From contig OX375877.1 in NCBI GenBank assembly GCA_947359465.1, forward strand, positions 51,870,744-51,934,743: DNA of 64,000 nucleotides, read 5' to 3'. The stretch is from Metellina segmentata (Eukaryota; Arthropoda; Arachnida; Araneae; Tetragnathidae). Shown here one piece after another: positions 47,873-57,086 of this stretch. The translations under genes and the position numbers were made by a program. The notes beneath the pieces are model-generated. The model was not told where the DNA came from. It did not search any database and worked only from the letters and a program-made list of their open reading frames with translations. The stretch's first letter is position 1; the number at the start of each line of letters is the position of its first letter.

Positions 47873-48254
47873 TTAAGGACTTCATAAGCAAATCATTAAA
47901 AGTGATTGATAAGAAATACATTCGAAACGAAAAAGATGTCACTAACAGCTAATTTATTGCAAAGAATTCCAAAACCCTTCTTTCAAAAATGTCCCGGGTC
48001 TTCCGTTTTCTATTCTCAGCCTAACGCCTTTTCTAATTGACAAGTCCCATGCACACTTGTAAACGTATCAGGACAAACAAATTGGGAGTTTTTGGCACAA
48101 GGGTCAGTTTTGGCCAAGCTGCGCCAAACAGAAGACAGACTACACAATGATGGAGATCGGGGTTAGGCAAGCTAAGGAAGACGAGCACATTAAGCTAAAC
48201 AAGCGGTGGCTTCTGCTACGACACTGGCATTATCCCAATGAATGAGTTCTGTAG
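47873..48254 (+). repeat. ~330-bp tandem repeat, unit 1 (left part, split by Tigger element)
   Basis: Shares gtgattgataagaaatacat, aaaacccttctttcaaaaat, aaacaagcggtggcttctgc and attatcccaatgaatga with units 2-4. It carries an extra ~70-bp segment (tttttggcacaagggtcagt to caatgatggagatc). The Tigger element begins right after its ...ttctgtag TA. Confidence 0.88.
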
Positions 48255-48265
48255 TAGGGGAAGAC

Positions 48266-48652
48266 GGGGTACAATGAAACAAGGGGTACAATAAAACATT
48301 ACTTCTAAAATCAGTAAAATTTGTCACAGAAAGTTGCAATCTATATATATGTTATACAACTATAAGTTCCAATTACTGATGTGATTTGGATACATTCGTA
48401 CTTCTACAACATTAGCAATAGAAGATTATTGGTTTTTCACCATTGAAAGTAAGTTTCTTTACTAAAAGTAATTTTGTTTCTTTTTCCTCATTGTTACATG
48501 TAATAATTATTTTTTCTATACATTGTTATCTTTGTGTTGTTGTCTTCAAACCTCAAAACCAAAATTTAAAAAAATAAGCTTGAAATTTTTTTTTATTTAG
48601 TAACCTCAGTACGGGGTACAATGAAACACTTGCAGACGGGGTACAATGAAAC
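48266..48652 (+). promoter_or_regulatory. Subterminal repeats of the Tigger element (putative transposase-binding sites)
   Basis: ggggtacaatgaaac occurs at 48266-48280, 48283-48297 (one mismatch), 48613-48627 and 48638-48652, and in inverted orientation at 50251-50265 and 50430-50444. Several pogo and hAT elements use iterated subterminal sites. The binding role here is inferred. Confidence 0.65.
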
Positions 48653-48964
48653 ATGTTTGATTGTGCCCCGGGTGAATGCATTTACTTGAAGTAATATATC
48701 ACTGGCAAATATAATATCACCGATATAAAATAACATATTACTGGTTGTCACTAATCTAAATAAAACACTTTTACTAAGGAAATGGCAACACCTAACATTA
48801 ACAGGAAAAGGCAACACCAAATCAAAACAGTAATCATTTTGAAAGCATGTAAAATTAAACTGGTTTTCTTTCCTTCTAAAAAAAGTACAGATTTCAATAG
48901 AAATTTATATTTCTTACATTCAAAAACATTTAAGAATAGTTTATTTATTTCATAGGCCTAAACT

Positions 48965-49696
48965 GCACTTACTACAGTTCACAATCCTCCTAAAGCTCTC
49001 AGTCCAAGGGGCCAAAAACAAATAGGTCAATTAACTTTTGGTGAAAGGGGTGTTCTTGTTACTATGTGTGGATTTATAAATGCTTCTGGAAATTCTATAC
49101 ACCATTATTTAGTATTTCCTAAATAGTAATTCTAAGAGTAAATTTCAAGTTTTGCATGTTGAATGGAGCTCCACGTGGGACTGCGGGTAATGCAACAAAA
49201 TCGGATGAATGGAGATATTTTTGTTATTGTTCTAACAGATTTCCAGGCACATACACGCTGAACGAAAGAAAATCCAGTTGTACTAATAATGGACAATCAT
49301 GAATCACATATTACGATTTCCAGTCTAAATCTTACAAAAGATAACGGAATTGTTGTTGTAACCCTGCCCCCCCCCTATATCAGTAACAAATTGCAGCCTT
49401 TGGACAAAACTGTGTTCAAGTCACTTAAAAATTTCTTAAATTTAGCTGAAAATTATTGGATACTGTGTAATCCAGGTCGTACAATCTCTATCTATGAGAT
49501 ATCTTCTTTGCTTGGCACTGCTTATTTTCTTATCTCTCCACAAAATATTACAAAAGGTTTTTCAGCGACTGGAATATGGCCTTTCAATAGAGAAATGTTT
49601 TGTGAAGAAGATTATTTGTGTTCGTATGTGTCAGATAGGCCTTGTCCTACTGAAAATTATTCCCATGGTCAGATTAATGAAACTGAAGACCAGTAA
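48965..49696 (+). pseudogene. Tigger/pogo-type transposase, catalytic-domain remnant
   Basis: Three blocks in differing frames match the DDE_1 domain of pogo/Tigger/jerky transposases. At 48972-49124, TALTTVHNPPKALSPRG, QIGQLTFGERGVLVTMCGF and SGNSIHHYLVFP. At about 49158-49225, MLNGAPRGTAGNATKSDEW. The third is a 135-codon frame, 49289-49696, starting DNHESHITISSLNLTKDNGI, with LQPLDKTVFKSLK, NPGRTISIYEISSLLG and GFSATGIWPFNREMF. The DNHESH block carries the second catalytic Asp, and LQPLD carries a family-conserved Asp. The CENP-B-like helix-turn-helix N-terminus and the first Asp (DETG-type) are not visible upstream, and frame breaks separate the blocks. Confidence 0.88.
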
Positions 49697-50729
49697 AACC
49701 AGACAGATAAAACCCAAGAATCAGTAGTGGTGGATATTGCCATAAGTAAATCAGAATCACCGACTGCAGGTTGATCATACACCATGCACAAGCTCTTAAA
49801 ATGTGAGGAAATACATTTATCCTCAAGAGATAAAACCTTACCCCAAGGCTGGTCCAAGAAAAGTAAGAGTATGAAAACAGAAAAAAAAAGAGTTTAGTTC
49901 TAACAATGCAAGTAAAAAATGCTCTGGTTAAGCAATTAGAAAGTAAAAAGGGGAAAAAAACTAAGAAGGGATTGTTTTCAAAACAAACTCTGACTCCTAC
50001 AGACTCTGAATATGACAATGATCCGGATTATTTTCCAGCTCCAGATGATCATCGAAGTACTAAGAATGAGACATCCACACATAACAGTGTGACACAAGCA
50101 GTATCTGTATAAATGATTGTTTTAATCAAGGAGGGTGAACTGAAACATTAGGAAATATATTCTGTTGGAGAAATCATAAATTTAAATGAAGTTGAATGTG
50201 ACAAAAAAAATAAACTATATAGGGTGAAAATTGCATGCATCATTTGAAGTGTTTCATTGTACCCCAGTACGTGTTTCATTTACTTTTTGTTATTTTACAA
50301 ACATAAAGATATTGTTTAGAACATAATCAAAATTTATTTAGATGGGGAAAATACAAGATTAAAAGTATGCATTAATTATATTTTTGTGCATGCAAAATTG
50401 TGGATAGGAAAAAATAATTAGTAAATTTTGTTTCATTGTACCCCGTCTTCCCCTACTTCATAAGCATTTTCGAAAGGGATTGATAAGAAATACATTCAAA
50501 CAAGAAAATTTACAGCTGTGAATTAATTTCAAAGCATTTCAAAACCCTTCTTTTGAAAAATGTAATGGGTCTTCCATTTTCCTTTTTCAGCCTAACGTAA
50601 TTTCTCATTACCGAGTCCCATCCATACTTGTTAACGTCACAGGACAAACAAATCGGAGCTAGGCAAACAAAGCAAGACGAGCATAATGAACCAAATAAGC
50701 GGTTGCTTCTGCTACGACATGGGCGTTAT

Positions 50730-50797
50730 CCCAATGAATGGTATTTGGTATTTTTTTAACTATCATCGCACTGGAGCAACAGAACGCCCAATGAATG
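50730..50797 (-). repeat. 5'-truncated SINE tail with 11-bp target duplication, in repeat unit 2
   Basis: The 46-bp insert 50741-50786 (minus-strand SINE tail, complement of cgcactggagcaacagaacg) is flanked by cccaatgaatg at 50730-50740 and 50787-50797. Units 1 and 4 show the single uninterrupted cccaatgaatg, i.e. the empty site. Confidence 0.88.
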
Positions 50798-51063
50798 AAA
50801 TATGAAGAACTTCAGAAGCATATTCGAAAATGATTGATAAGAAATGCATTCAAAAAAATTCACCAACTGTTAATTCATTTCAAAACCCTTCTTTTGAAAA
50901 ATGTCCTGGGTCTTTCATTTTCAGCCCAACGCAATTTCTCATTACAGAGTTCCATCCACTCTTGTTAACGTCACAGGACAAACAAATCGGAGCTAGGCAA
51001 ACGAAGCAAGACGAGTATAATAAACCAAATAAGCGGTGGCTTCTGCTACGACACTGGCGTTAT

Positions 51064-51131
51064 CCCAATGAATGGTATTTGGTATTTTTTTAACTATCAT
51101 TGCACTGGAGCAACACAACGTCCAATGAATG
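51064..51131 (-). repeat. Same SINE-tail insert in repeat unit 3
   Basis: Identical arrangement: cccaatgaatg 51064-51074, 46-bp insert 51075-51120, tccaatgaatg 51121-51131. It was duplicated together with the unit rather than inserted independently. Confidence 0.88.
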
Positions 51132-51415
51132 AAATCTGAAGAACTTCATAAGCATATTCGAAAGTGATTGATAAGAAATACATTCAAAAACGTTCACCAA
51201 CTGTGAATTCATTTCAAAGCATTTCAAAACACTTCTTTTGAAAAATGTCCTGGGTCTTCCATTTTCAGCCTAACGTAATTTCTCATTACCGAGTCTCATC
51301 CACTCTTGTTAACGTCAAAGGACAAACAAATCGGGGCTAAGCAAACCAAGGAAGAGGAACACGATAAACCAAACAAGCGGTGGCTTCTGCTGCGACACTG
51401 GCATTATCCCAATGA

Positions 51416-51973
51416 ATGAATGGCCCTTTGTGTCCACGAGACATGTGTGTTATCCTTTTATCTCCCGCCATCGCACGGGGATATGGAGTAACCCGAACGT
51501 GTTTCCATTCTCGGACGGAAAGGGTTAAAGTTACTTTTTTAAATCTATCCTCAGCGCTCGTTTCCTGTGGATGCTATATTTACCACCCACACAACCAGTT
51601 GGGGGAGAATGTCTCAATTGTGCGCGTGCTTCTTTGACGGGCAAAACGTAAAGTTTTTGTGTGGAGTTCTGTGGGAGGTGCTTGTTGTATAAGGGTTGCT
51701 AGAGGTACGGGAGGTTTTTTTTTTTTGCATCTCTTCTACTTATGCTATCGAGTCACTTCTTAAGTGAACTGTTTCTGTTTTGATACCACTCGGTTAGAAG
51801 ATGCTGTCTGTGACACTGCTTCCTTGAGTATAACAAGCCGGGTCGATGTTTTCATTGAATTCAAGAAATTCATACGAACGTACAAATTCAAAGAAGGCTA
51901 CTGGAGGATAATCATGGGATCTTTTGTCTGTATTTCTTATTGCGTTTACTGCAATTTATTCAGTAAATTAATC
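51416..51973. other. Unassigned stretch
   Basis: No gene recognised. A 162-codon frame beginning at 51764 runs from here into the minisatellite and is treated as spurious. Confidence 0.4.
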
Positions 51974-52407
51974 TTTAGACCACGGCCGTTGTACCTTGTT
52001 CGTACCAAGAAAGAATTTAGACTACGGCCGGTGTGCAGCAGTTGTACCTTGAAAGTTATTATAACTGCGCCAAGAAGTAATTTAGACGACGGCCGTTACA
52101 AGAGTTGTACCTTGAAAGTTGTAAGAACCGCGCCAAGAAAGAATTTAGACTACAGCCGGTACAGCAGTTGCACCTTAAAAGTTATTATAACTGCGCCAAG
52201 AAATAATTTAGACGACGGCCGTTACAGGAGTTGTACCTTGAAAGTTGGATGAACCGCGCCAAGAAAGAATTTAGACTACAGCCAGTACAGCAGTTGTACC
52301 TCGAAAGTAAAAAAAAATCGCGCCAAGAAAGAATTTAGACTACGGCCGGTACAGCAGTTGTATCATGAAAATATACGCTTGTTGTATCTATAGCCGTAGT
52401 TCAAAGT
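51974..52407 (+). repeat. 63-bp minisatellite with A-B-A-B higher order
   Basis: agttgtaccttgaaagtt-type anchors occur at 52040, 52103, 52166, 52229, 52292 and 52356 (63, 63, 63, 63 and 64 bp). Units alternate between type A (attataactgcgccaag, gacgacggccgttaca) and type B (gaaccgcgccaagaaagaat, gactacagccggtaca). The block starts with tttagaccacggccg and ends with atagccgtagttcaaa, roughly inverted to each other. A short copy lies on the other strand at 41205-41345. Confidence 0.93.
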
Positions 52408-53344
52408 TAATTTTTAGTTTCCGTACTTTATTCACTTAAAAGAAAGTCATCTGAAAATATATAACATGTGAATAAAAGCTGTTCGCATGTGCAACCTTAT
52501 ACGTCACCAAGGTTACACCCTTCCACTATAGGCCCCAGTACCATATAGATGGTTGGGCTGGGTTTTGTGGTGCAAAGGTCATATATTTGGCTTAAATGCG
52601 CTAAACAATGCCAATTAAATATACATACGCAGAAAGATAGCTTTACTGAAACAGAAGAGAGATATACACTCTGCGTAGAATAGAAAACGTCTAGCAAATC
52701 CACTGAAACGCCGCGATCCCCCAGATAGATGATGAACCTGTCTTGAAATAAAATATTTATTCCGATACAAAATAGGCATTGATTTGGATTTGTAAATTCA
52801 AAAAGTATGAAGATTTGTAACTTTTAAAGCTGAAAATTAAAAAAAAGATTACACCAATTCAGGACAAACACGTTATGTTTCACGCACACTGGTATCACGG
52901 CACCATAATACACGAGCCAGACGTCTTGCCGCATTTTGTTAATACTTATGTGTACCAGTGAAGCTGGATCTGTCCTGAGGAGATGACAGCCTTCACTCAA
53001 AGCGCAATAAGTCATCCCCTTGACAAAAAGTTTATTTTTTTAAAAAATCATTCCTTATAATACCTTTTGAATATTCTAATGTAAGTGAAGAGTGAAATAT
53101 ACAGATTCTAAAGTGTCTTTTATCAAAATCACAAATAGAATCTAAAAATTTCAACGCATAAAGCATGAAAACAAAAATAAGAAAATGTATAATTTTAAAA
53201 GTTGAAAGGCAAAACGGTTATTAAAACGGCGACTGATTGAATGGTTGGTTGGGTTTTATGCTGTTACGGCCTAATTTGACCAAGCTCTGCCAAACACATA
53301 AAAACGTCAGGTAAAAAATATCGTGAACGAGATGTAATGGTAAT
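52408..53344. other. Unassigned stretch with short dispersed modules
   Basis: ggttgggctgggttttgtgg (about 52549) and ggttggttgggttttatgct (about 53242) are related. The segment ctaatttgaccaagctctgc near 53271 resembles ttttggccaagctgcgccaa in repeat unit 1 (about 48107). Otherwise nothing recognised. Confidence 0.45.
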
Positions 53345-53624
53345 TTATAATAACGTCGCACTAGAGCTACACAACGGGCTATTGACGACTGTTTGTAATC
53401 AATTCTCTAAGGGAAAGATCCGAGCATAACACCACGTAATTTTGAATCACGGACAGATGACGAGGCAACACCTGAGCAGGCACCCCACTCTCCAAACGTC
53501 CACGCCAACCCAACGTGAGGATTTTTGGCCACGACAGATTTAAAGTGCACCAGCCGCTCAGAAATACGCTTACAGGATACACTTACAAACAACCATGCAC
53601 TGACCCGAATTCGAACCTAACTAA

Positions 53625-54425
53625 TTATGTCTATCCAACTCAAACTCAACAAAGGATTCCTCAAAAACCGTCTAAAAACCCTCATCATGATCGAGTGGCA
53701 AAATGAATGGGACAGGGGAGACACTGGCCGCAGAACCTACGACTTCTTCAACAAAGTCAATCACAACAGAAACCCACCGGGACCCTACCTAACAGCCTAC
53801 TTGACGGGACATGGCCCGTTCCCGTCCTATCTACAGATTTTGCCTCATCACCAACAATAACTGCATTTGCGGGGAGCCGGGAACTCCGGACCACTACTTA
53901 TTCAACTGCCCTCTAACGACAACCAACCATTTAAAAGAAACAAACATCAACTTAAGCATACCGTGGAAACATAATACTGCCACCAACAACAAAGCCCAAG
54001 TCAAAATAATGAAAGTAATGCACTTCCAACAATATAGACATAATTACAGGACCACACTTCCAACTTAACACCACCCCATTTAACAACGGCTTTCTTCAAC
54101 AGTATTCTCAGGACAGGACAACTGATTTAACTCTACCATCTGCCATAGACTCTCGAAAGTTAAACTTTAAAGTTCCTCAATGCATCGCTTCGCATCAATT
54201 TTGAATTCTGAGCAAACTTAAACGCCAAGATTAGAAAACTCCAATGCCAAGCTGAGAAAACACCTTTGCAAATAGCACCTCAATGGCCGGGGGGGGCTGT
54301 TTAAGGCGCCCCCTGCCCAGTCCTCGCCCCACTTCTGGGGAATACTCTCCTTCCGTGGTTGTCCACAAAAAACCGCTCATAACCTGCTATCACAGCGGGT
54401 ACGAGGGGGCCACCTGCGGTGCCCA
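53625..54425 (+). mobile_element. 5'-truncated LINE fragment (R1/Jockey-like C-terminus and 3' region)
   Basis: Flanked by an 11-bp direct repeat aacctaactaa at 53614-53624 and 54426-54436, consistent with a target duplication. The coding part is only the extreme C-terminus of the second reading frame; the rest looks like 3' UTR with a GC-rich stretch at 54285-54425. No reverse transcriptase core remains. Confidence 0.7.
53627..54068 (+). pseudogene. LINE ORF2 C-terminal remnant
   Basis: LKLNKGFLKNRLKTLIMIEW, YDFFNKVNHNRNPPGPYLT and LTGHGPFPSYL are followed, after a frameshift near 53815-53840, by YRFCLITNNNCICGEPGTP and DHYLFNCPL. The LTGHGPF..YL..F segment followed by CxCG...H....C is the usual C-terminal cysteine-histidine motif of R1/Jockey/I-group non-LTR retrotransposons. 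The polymerase and endonuclease are absent. Clade assignment is approximate. Confidence 0.72.
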
Positions 54426-54778
54426 AACCTAACTAACTTACACCAACACACACTCCCGTGCCTAGTGTCGTGAGACACTGTACCAGTTTAAATAAGTGTG
54501 GTTGGATGAGTAGAGCATGCCACCAAGGTGACATGTCTACCCAGAAAATGTTAGAGCACATTACATTACATTTATACATCCTTACATCCTATACAGTATA
54601 TACATTAAATCATTATACTAGGTTACATTATAAATATATACATCATGCTAGGTGAGAAAAAAGTTCGTTTTTCTTAGTCTCTTAGAGGAAACTTCCGATT
54701 TAGAGGCTAACACCTTCACCACCAGACCGGATGGTCAGCGTGAAAGTAAGGAAAGAAAAAGAATGGGGGGGGGGTGTA

Positions 54779-54910
54779 GGTTGTTAATTAACGTCGCACT
54801 GGAGCAACACAACGTACTATTAGCGATGGTCAAGGATCACACCCGAACGGAAGATCCAAGGATAATACCACGTAGCTTTGAAGCACGATTTAATGGCGAA
54901 AAAATTGAAG
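54779..54910 (-). repeat. SINE tail fragment
   Basis: Minus-strand 3' part (taattaacgtcgcactggag, aagatccaaggataatacca) beginning just beyond the head of the split SINE. The body breaks off near 54910. Confidence 0.8.
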
Positions 54911-55766
54911 ATTACTTCTCAGAACACATTTATGGGTTACAAACTGAAGGTTTGATAAGCATAGTTCGCGCGACACAATGATATGCTAGTGCAGCGAAAC
55001 ACCCCCCTCCTATCGCAAATTCCAACCACTACCCACAAGTTGACAGACATTAGTGTAGAGTTTCACGAACTACTTACATCAACGCTTACTGTGCTCTTTT
55101 GACCTACATCATTATTAGAAATTAGAATTTGACAAAACCGCAAGAAAGCATTAAGAATAAAAAAATATATGAAATCTTCTTGAAGAACATTTTCTCCACC
55201 GCGTTTGCGTATCTGGGAAGTTTGTTGTGCTGAAACCATTCCACGTGGGCGGACATCGAAAAAGAACAAACAAATACAACAAGAATGCATTTCAAGCGCT
55301 ATTTAAGAACAACATTTATGAGGAGCAAATGTTACTTTTTTTTGCTCTCTCGTTTCTTAGAGAGATGGTTCCCCATTCCCATGCAAACCTTGCGGCTTCT
55401 AAAATATCACCCCCTTCTTTTCTTTACATTTCCGGTACTTTAAATAAACCCGTGCAGAGGCTATTCGTTTGGAACGGGGAGAGTAATACCCAAGACCACA
55501 GAGCGGGCACGAAGAGACACTATTTTTAAGAGACTAATTGCTTTTTATTTGTTTTGGATGGAAGGACGTAGGCAGATAGCTCTGGCTAACCATTTTAATT
55601 GGGTTTCCAAAAACGGGATTCGCTACCTCTGGGAATTTCGCGGAACAAACACTGCTGTTTTGAAGTTCCAGGCTGTTTTAATGGGTAGGAAAGCGTGGGA
55701 AGACGGTAGCAAATACCCATATCTACTACAAATTAATCGTTGGTTGGAATTCGCTGAGAAGTTATA
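54911..55766. other. Unassigned stretch with GC-balanced part 55200-55700
   Basis: Frames of 94-100 codons are present without recognisable domains. Possible unrecognised exon or conserved non-coding block; unproven. Confidence 0.35.
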
Positions 55767-56632
55767 TACTATATGGACAAAAGTATTTGAACACAGCAAC
55801 TTTTCAGAAAAAGCGCTTTATTATTCTATTTAGTAACGGGTAGACTCTTCTTTTGCTTATATTACAGCTGCAATACGTCAAGACATACTTTCCATAAGTC
55901 CTCTATAAGTCTGAGCTTCCCATGCCTCTTGCAAGATCTTTCTTTTGAACGTGACAAAAAGATCCATCCCACTTTCAGAAAATGCTGTGACCATCCAGCC
56001 TCTCCAGAGCACATACGGAGTTGCGTCGGACTTTTCAAGAGGACTTGACATGTGTCCCCCTTATTGTTATTGATTTTCTGGTGGTAACAACCTACTGGAG
56101 TTGATCTGACATATGACATATCTTTTAAAGAGGATAAAAACAACAACAACATTTAGCAAAGGGTAGACTCTTCTTTTGCTCATATTTAAAGCTGCAATAC
56201 GTCAAGACATGCTTTCCATAAGTCCTCTGTAAGTCTGGCCAGGGACAGCTTCCCATGCCTCTTGCAAGGCTGTGAGAAGAGATTGTTGTGAAGATGGGCG
56301 TGCGAGGCGGTGTCATACTCGACGCTTCTGTCTCTGTCCCACAAGTATTCGGTCGGAGTTCTGAACAGACCAGTCAAGCAAATTCACTTCCAGCACACGT
56401 TTTGCAGTACAACATGGAACTCGATCCTGCTGGAAGAAACAACCATCATCGACGTAGTATTGCCACAGTGTAGACAAGGCCGAATTATCCAGAATGTCGA
56501 GGTACACGTCAGCGTTCATGGTTCCAGGCACATAAAGCAATGGACCGGGTCATAACCAGGAAAACATCATCACACTCAGATGGATCCTCCGCCGAATTTC
56601 TGCAGTGTCCAAATTATTTTGTCCATACTGTG
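55767..56632 (-). mobile_element. Tc1-like element, family 2, copy 2, with internal duplication (866 bp)
   Basis: Ends tactatatggacaaaagtat and (complement) cacagtatggacaaaataat, flanked by TA at 55765-55766 and 56633-56634. A ~95-bp block (gggtagactcttcttttgct to cttcccatgcctcttgcaag) occurs twice, at about 55838-55935 and 56159-56268, with ~225 bp of unrelated sequence between. Removing one block and the intervening sequence leaves close to the 522 bp of copy 1. Confidence 0.88.
55830..56615 (-). pseudogene. Tc1-like transposase remnant, family 2
   Basis: On the minus strand the terminal repeat joins directly to the mid-catalytic region. GPLLYVPGTMNADVYLDILD is followed by WQYYVDDGCFFQQDRVPCCT, where the second-Asp motif is altered. 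LDWSVQNSDRILVGQ leads into a frameshifted RTPTEYLWDRDRSVEYD. The C-terminal block appears twice (SSHSLARGMGSCPWPDLQRT and a shorter repeat), a result of the internal duplication. The helix-turn-helix and first Asp are absent, as in the 17.6-kb copy. Inactive. Confidence 0.85.
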
Positions 56633-56694
56633 TATATCAGAAGTGTAGCGTAAAACCTCGCTTACACTTGTACGTCAATCCGAATCCGATGTCC

Positions 56695-56790
56695 GAGATC
56701 GGATCGATCGAACCAATGAACGCTGAGAACGGGAATGATTAAACTTGTCAATCATTCCCATTCTCGTTGCTCATTGGTTTAACGGATCTC
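56695..56790. repeat. Fold-back (long imperfect inverted repeat) element
   Basis: gaaccaatgaacgctgagaa plus cgggaatgatt pairs with aatcattcccattctcgttg plus ctcattggttt across a 9-nt spacer. The arms extend outward to gagatc/gatctc. About 40 bp per arm with several mismatches. Confidence 0.8.
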
Positions 56791-56854
56791 AATACGACAC
56801 CATGTTGGGAAGTGCTAAAATTATTAGGCTGTTAGTTGGTCAAGGTCAATTAGT

Positions 56855-56965
56855 ATGAACGCCGAAAAGGGCAAAATGGCGATAAACTATGTTTTAAGTT
56901 ATTTACTAAACATACTGCACGCCATTTGGGTAACAGGAAGTAGAATCTATGCGTTTTTCGACTGG
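56855..56965 (+). repeat. Dispersed repeat, copy 1 (pairs with about 63165-63265)
   Basis: aaatggcgataaactatgtt and ttaag, then gccatttgggtaacagg, match the 63.2-kb copy in the same order with diverged spacers. Confidence 0.45.
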
Positions 56966-57086
56966 TATATCTATTTACACTGACAATACCTCAAACATTT
57001 TCAGAAAAACGAAACACAACTCCAGTGTACTTTTGCGTAGCTTATATTACGCGAAACAAATGTAGACAAAAACATCTAGATTTATA

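Larger units (their letters stand above)
48257..50453 (+). mobile_element. Tigger/pogo-type DNA transposon, 2197 bp
   Basis: Perfect 24-bp terminal inverted repeats, ggggaagacggggtacaatg plus aaac at 48257-48280 and its complement at 50430-50453, are flanked by TA at 48255-48256 and 50454-50455. Removing the element rejoins ctgtag TA cttcataagca, matching the ctgaagaacttcataagca of the neighbouring repeat units. That confirms both ends and a single-TA duplication. The 15-mer ggggtacaatgaaac recurs subterminally. The transposase inside is broken. Confidence 0.95.
50456..51415 (+). repeat. ~330-bp tandem repeat, units 2-4
   Basis: Units start at about 50456, 50810 and 51141 (spacing 354 and 331 bp), each opening with acttcataagcatattcgaa-like sequence and ending in tatcccaatgaatg. 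Units 2 and 3 contain a 46-bp SINE-tail insert that unit 4 lacks. No coding potential. Confidence 0.93.
53345..54742 (-). repeat. SINE (head B) split by a ~1.06-kb insertion
   Basis: Tail and body on the minus strand occupy 53345-53624, reaching the box-B region (complement of aggttcgaattcgggtcag). The rest of head B (complement of ggtcttgaagg-type sequence; plus strand cttccgatttagaggctaac) reappears at 54687-54742. Between them lie a LINE fragment and ~250 bp of other sequence. The two parts together match the intact head B SINE at 5010-5342 apart from about eight bases lost at the break. Confidence 0.8.

Noticed and set aside
49674..50018. 114-codon minus-strand frame
   Set aside because: Antisense to the 3' part of the Tigger transposase region and its downstream Lys-rich segment.
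51764..52252. 162-codon open frame
   Set aside because: It runs through the 63-bp minisatellite, whose unit length is a multiple of three, so the frame stays open by arithmetic (repeated SCTLKV..APR..L). No domain.
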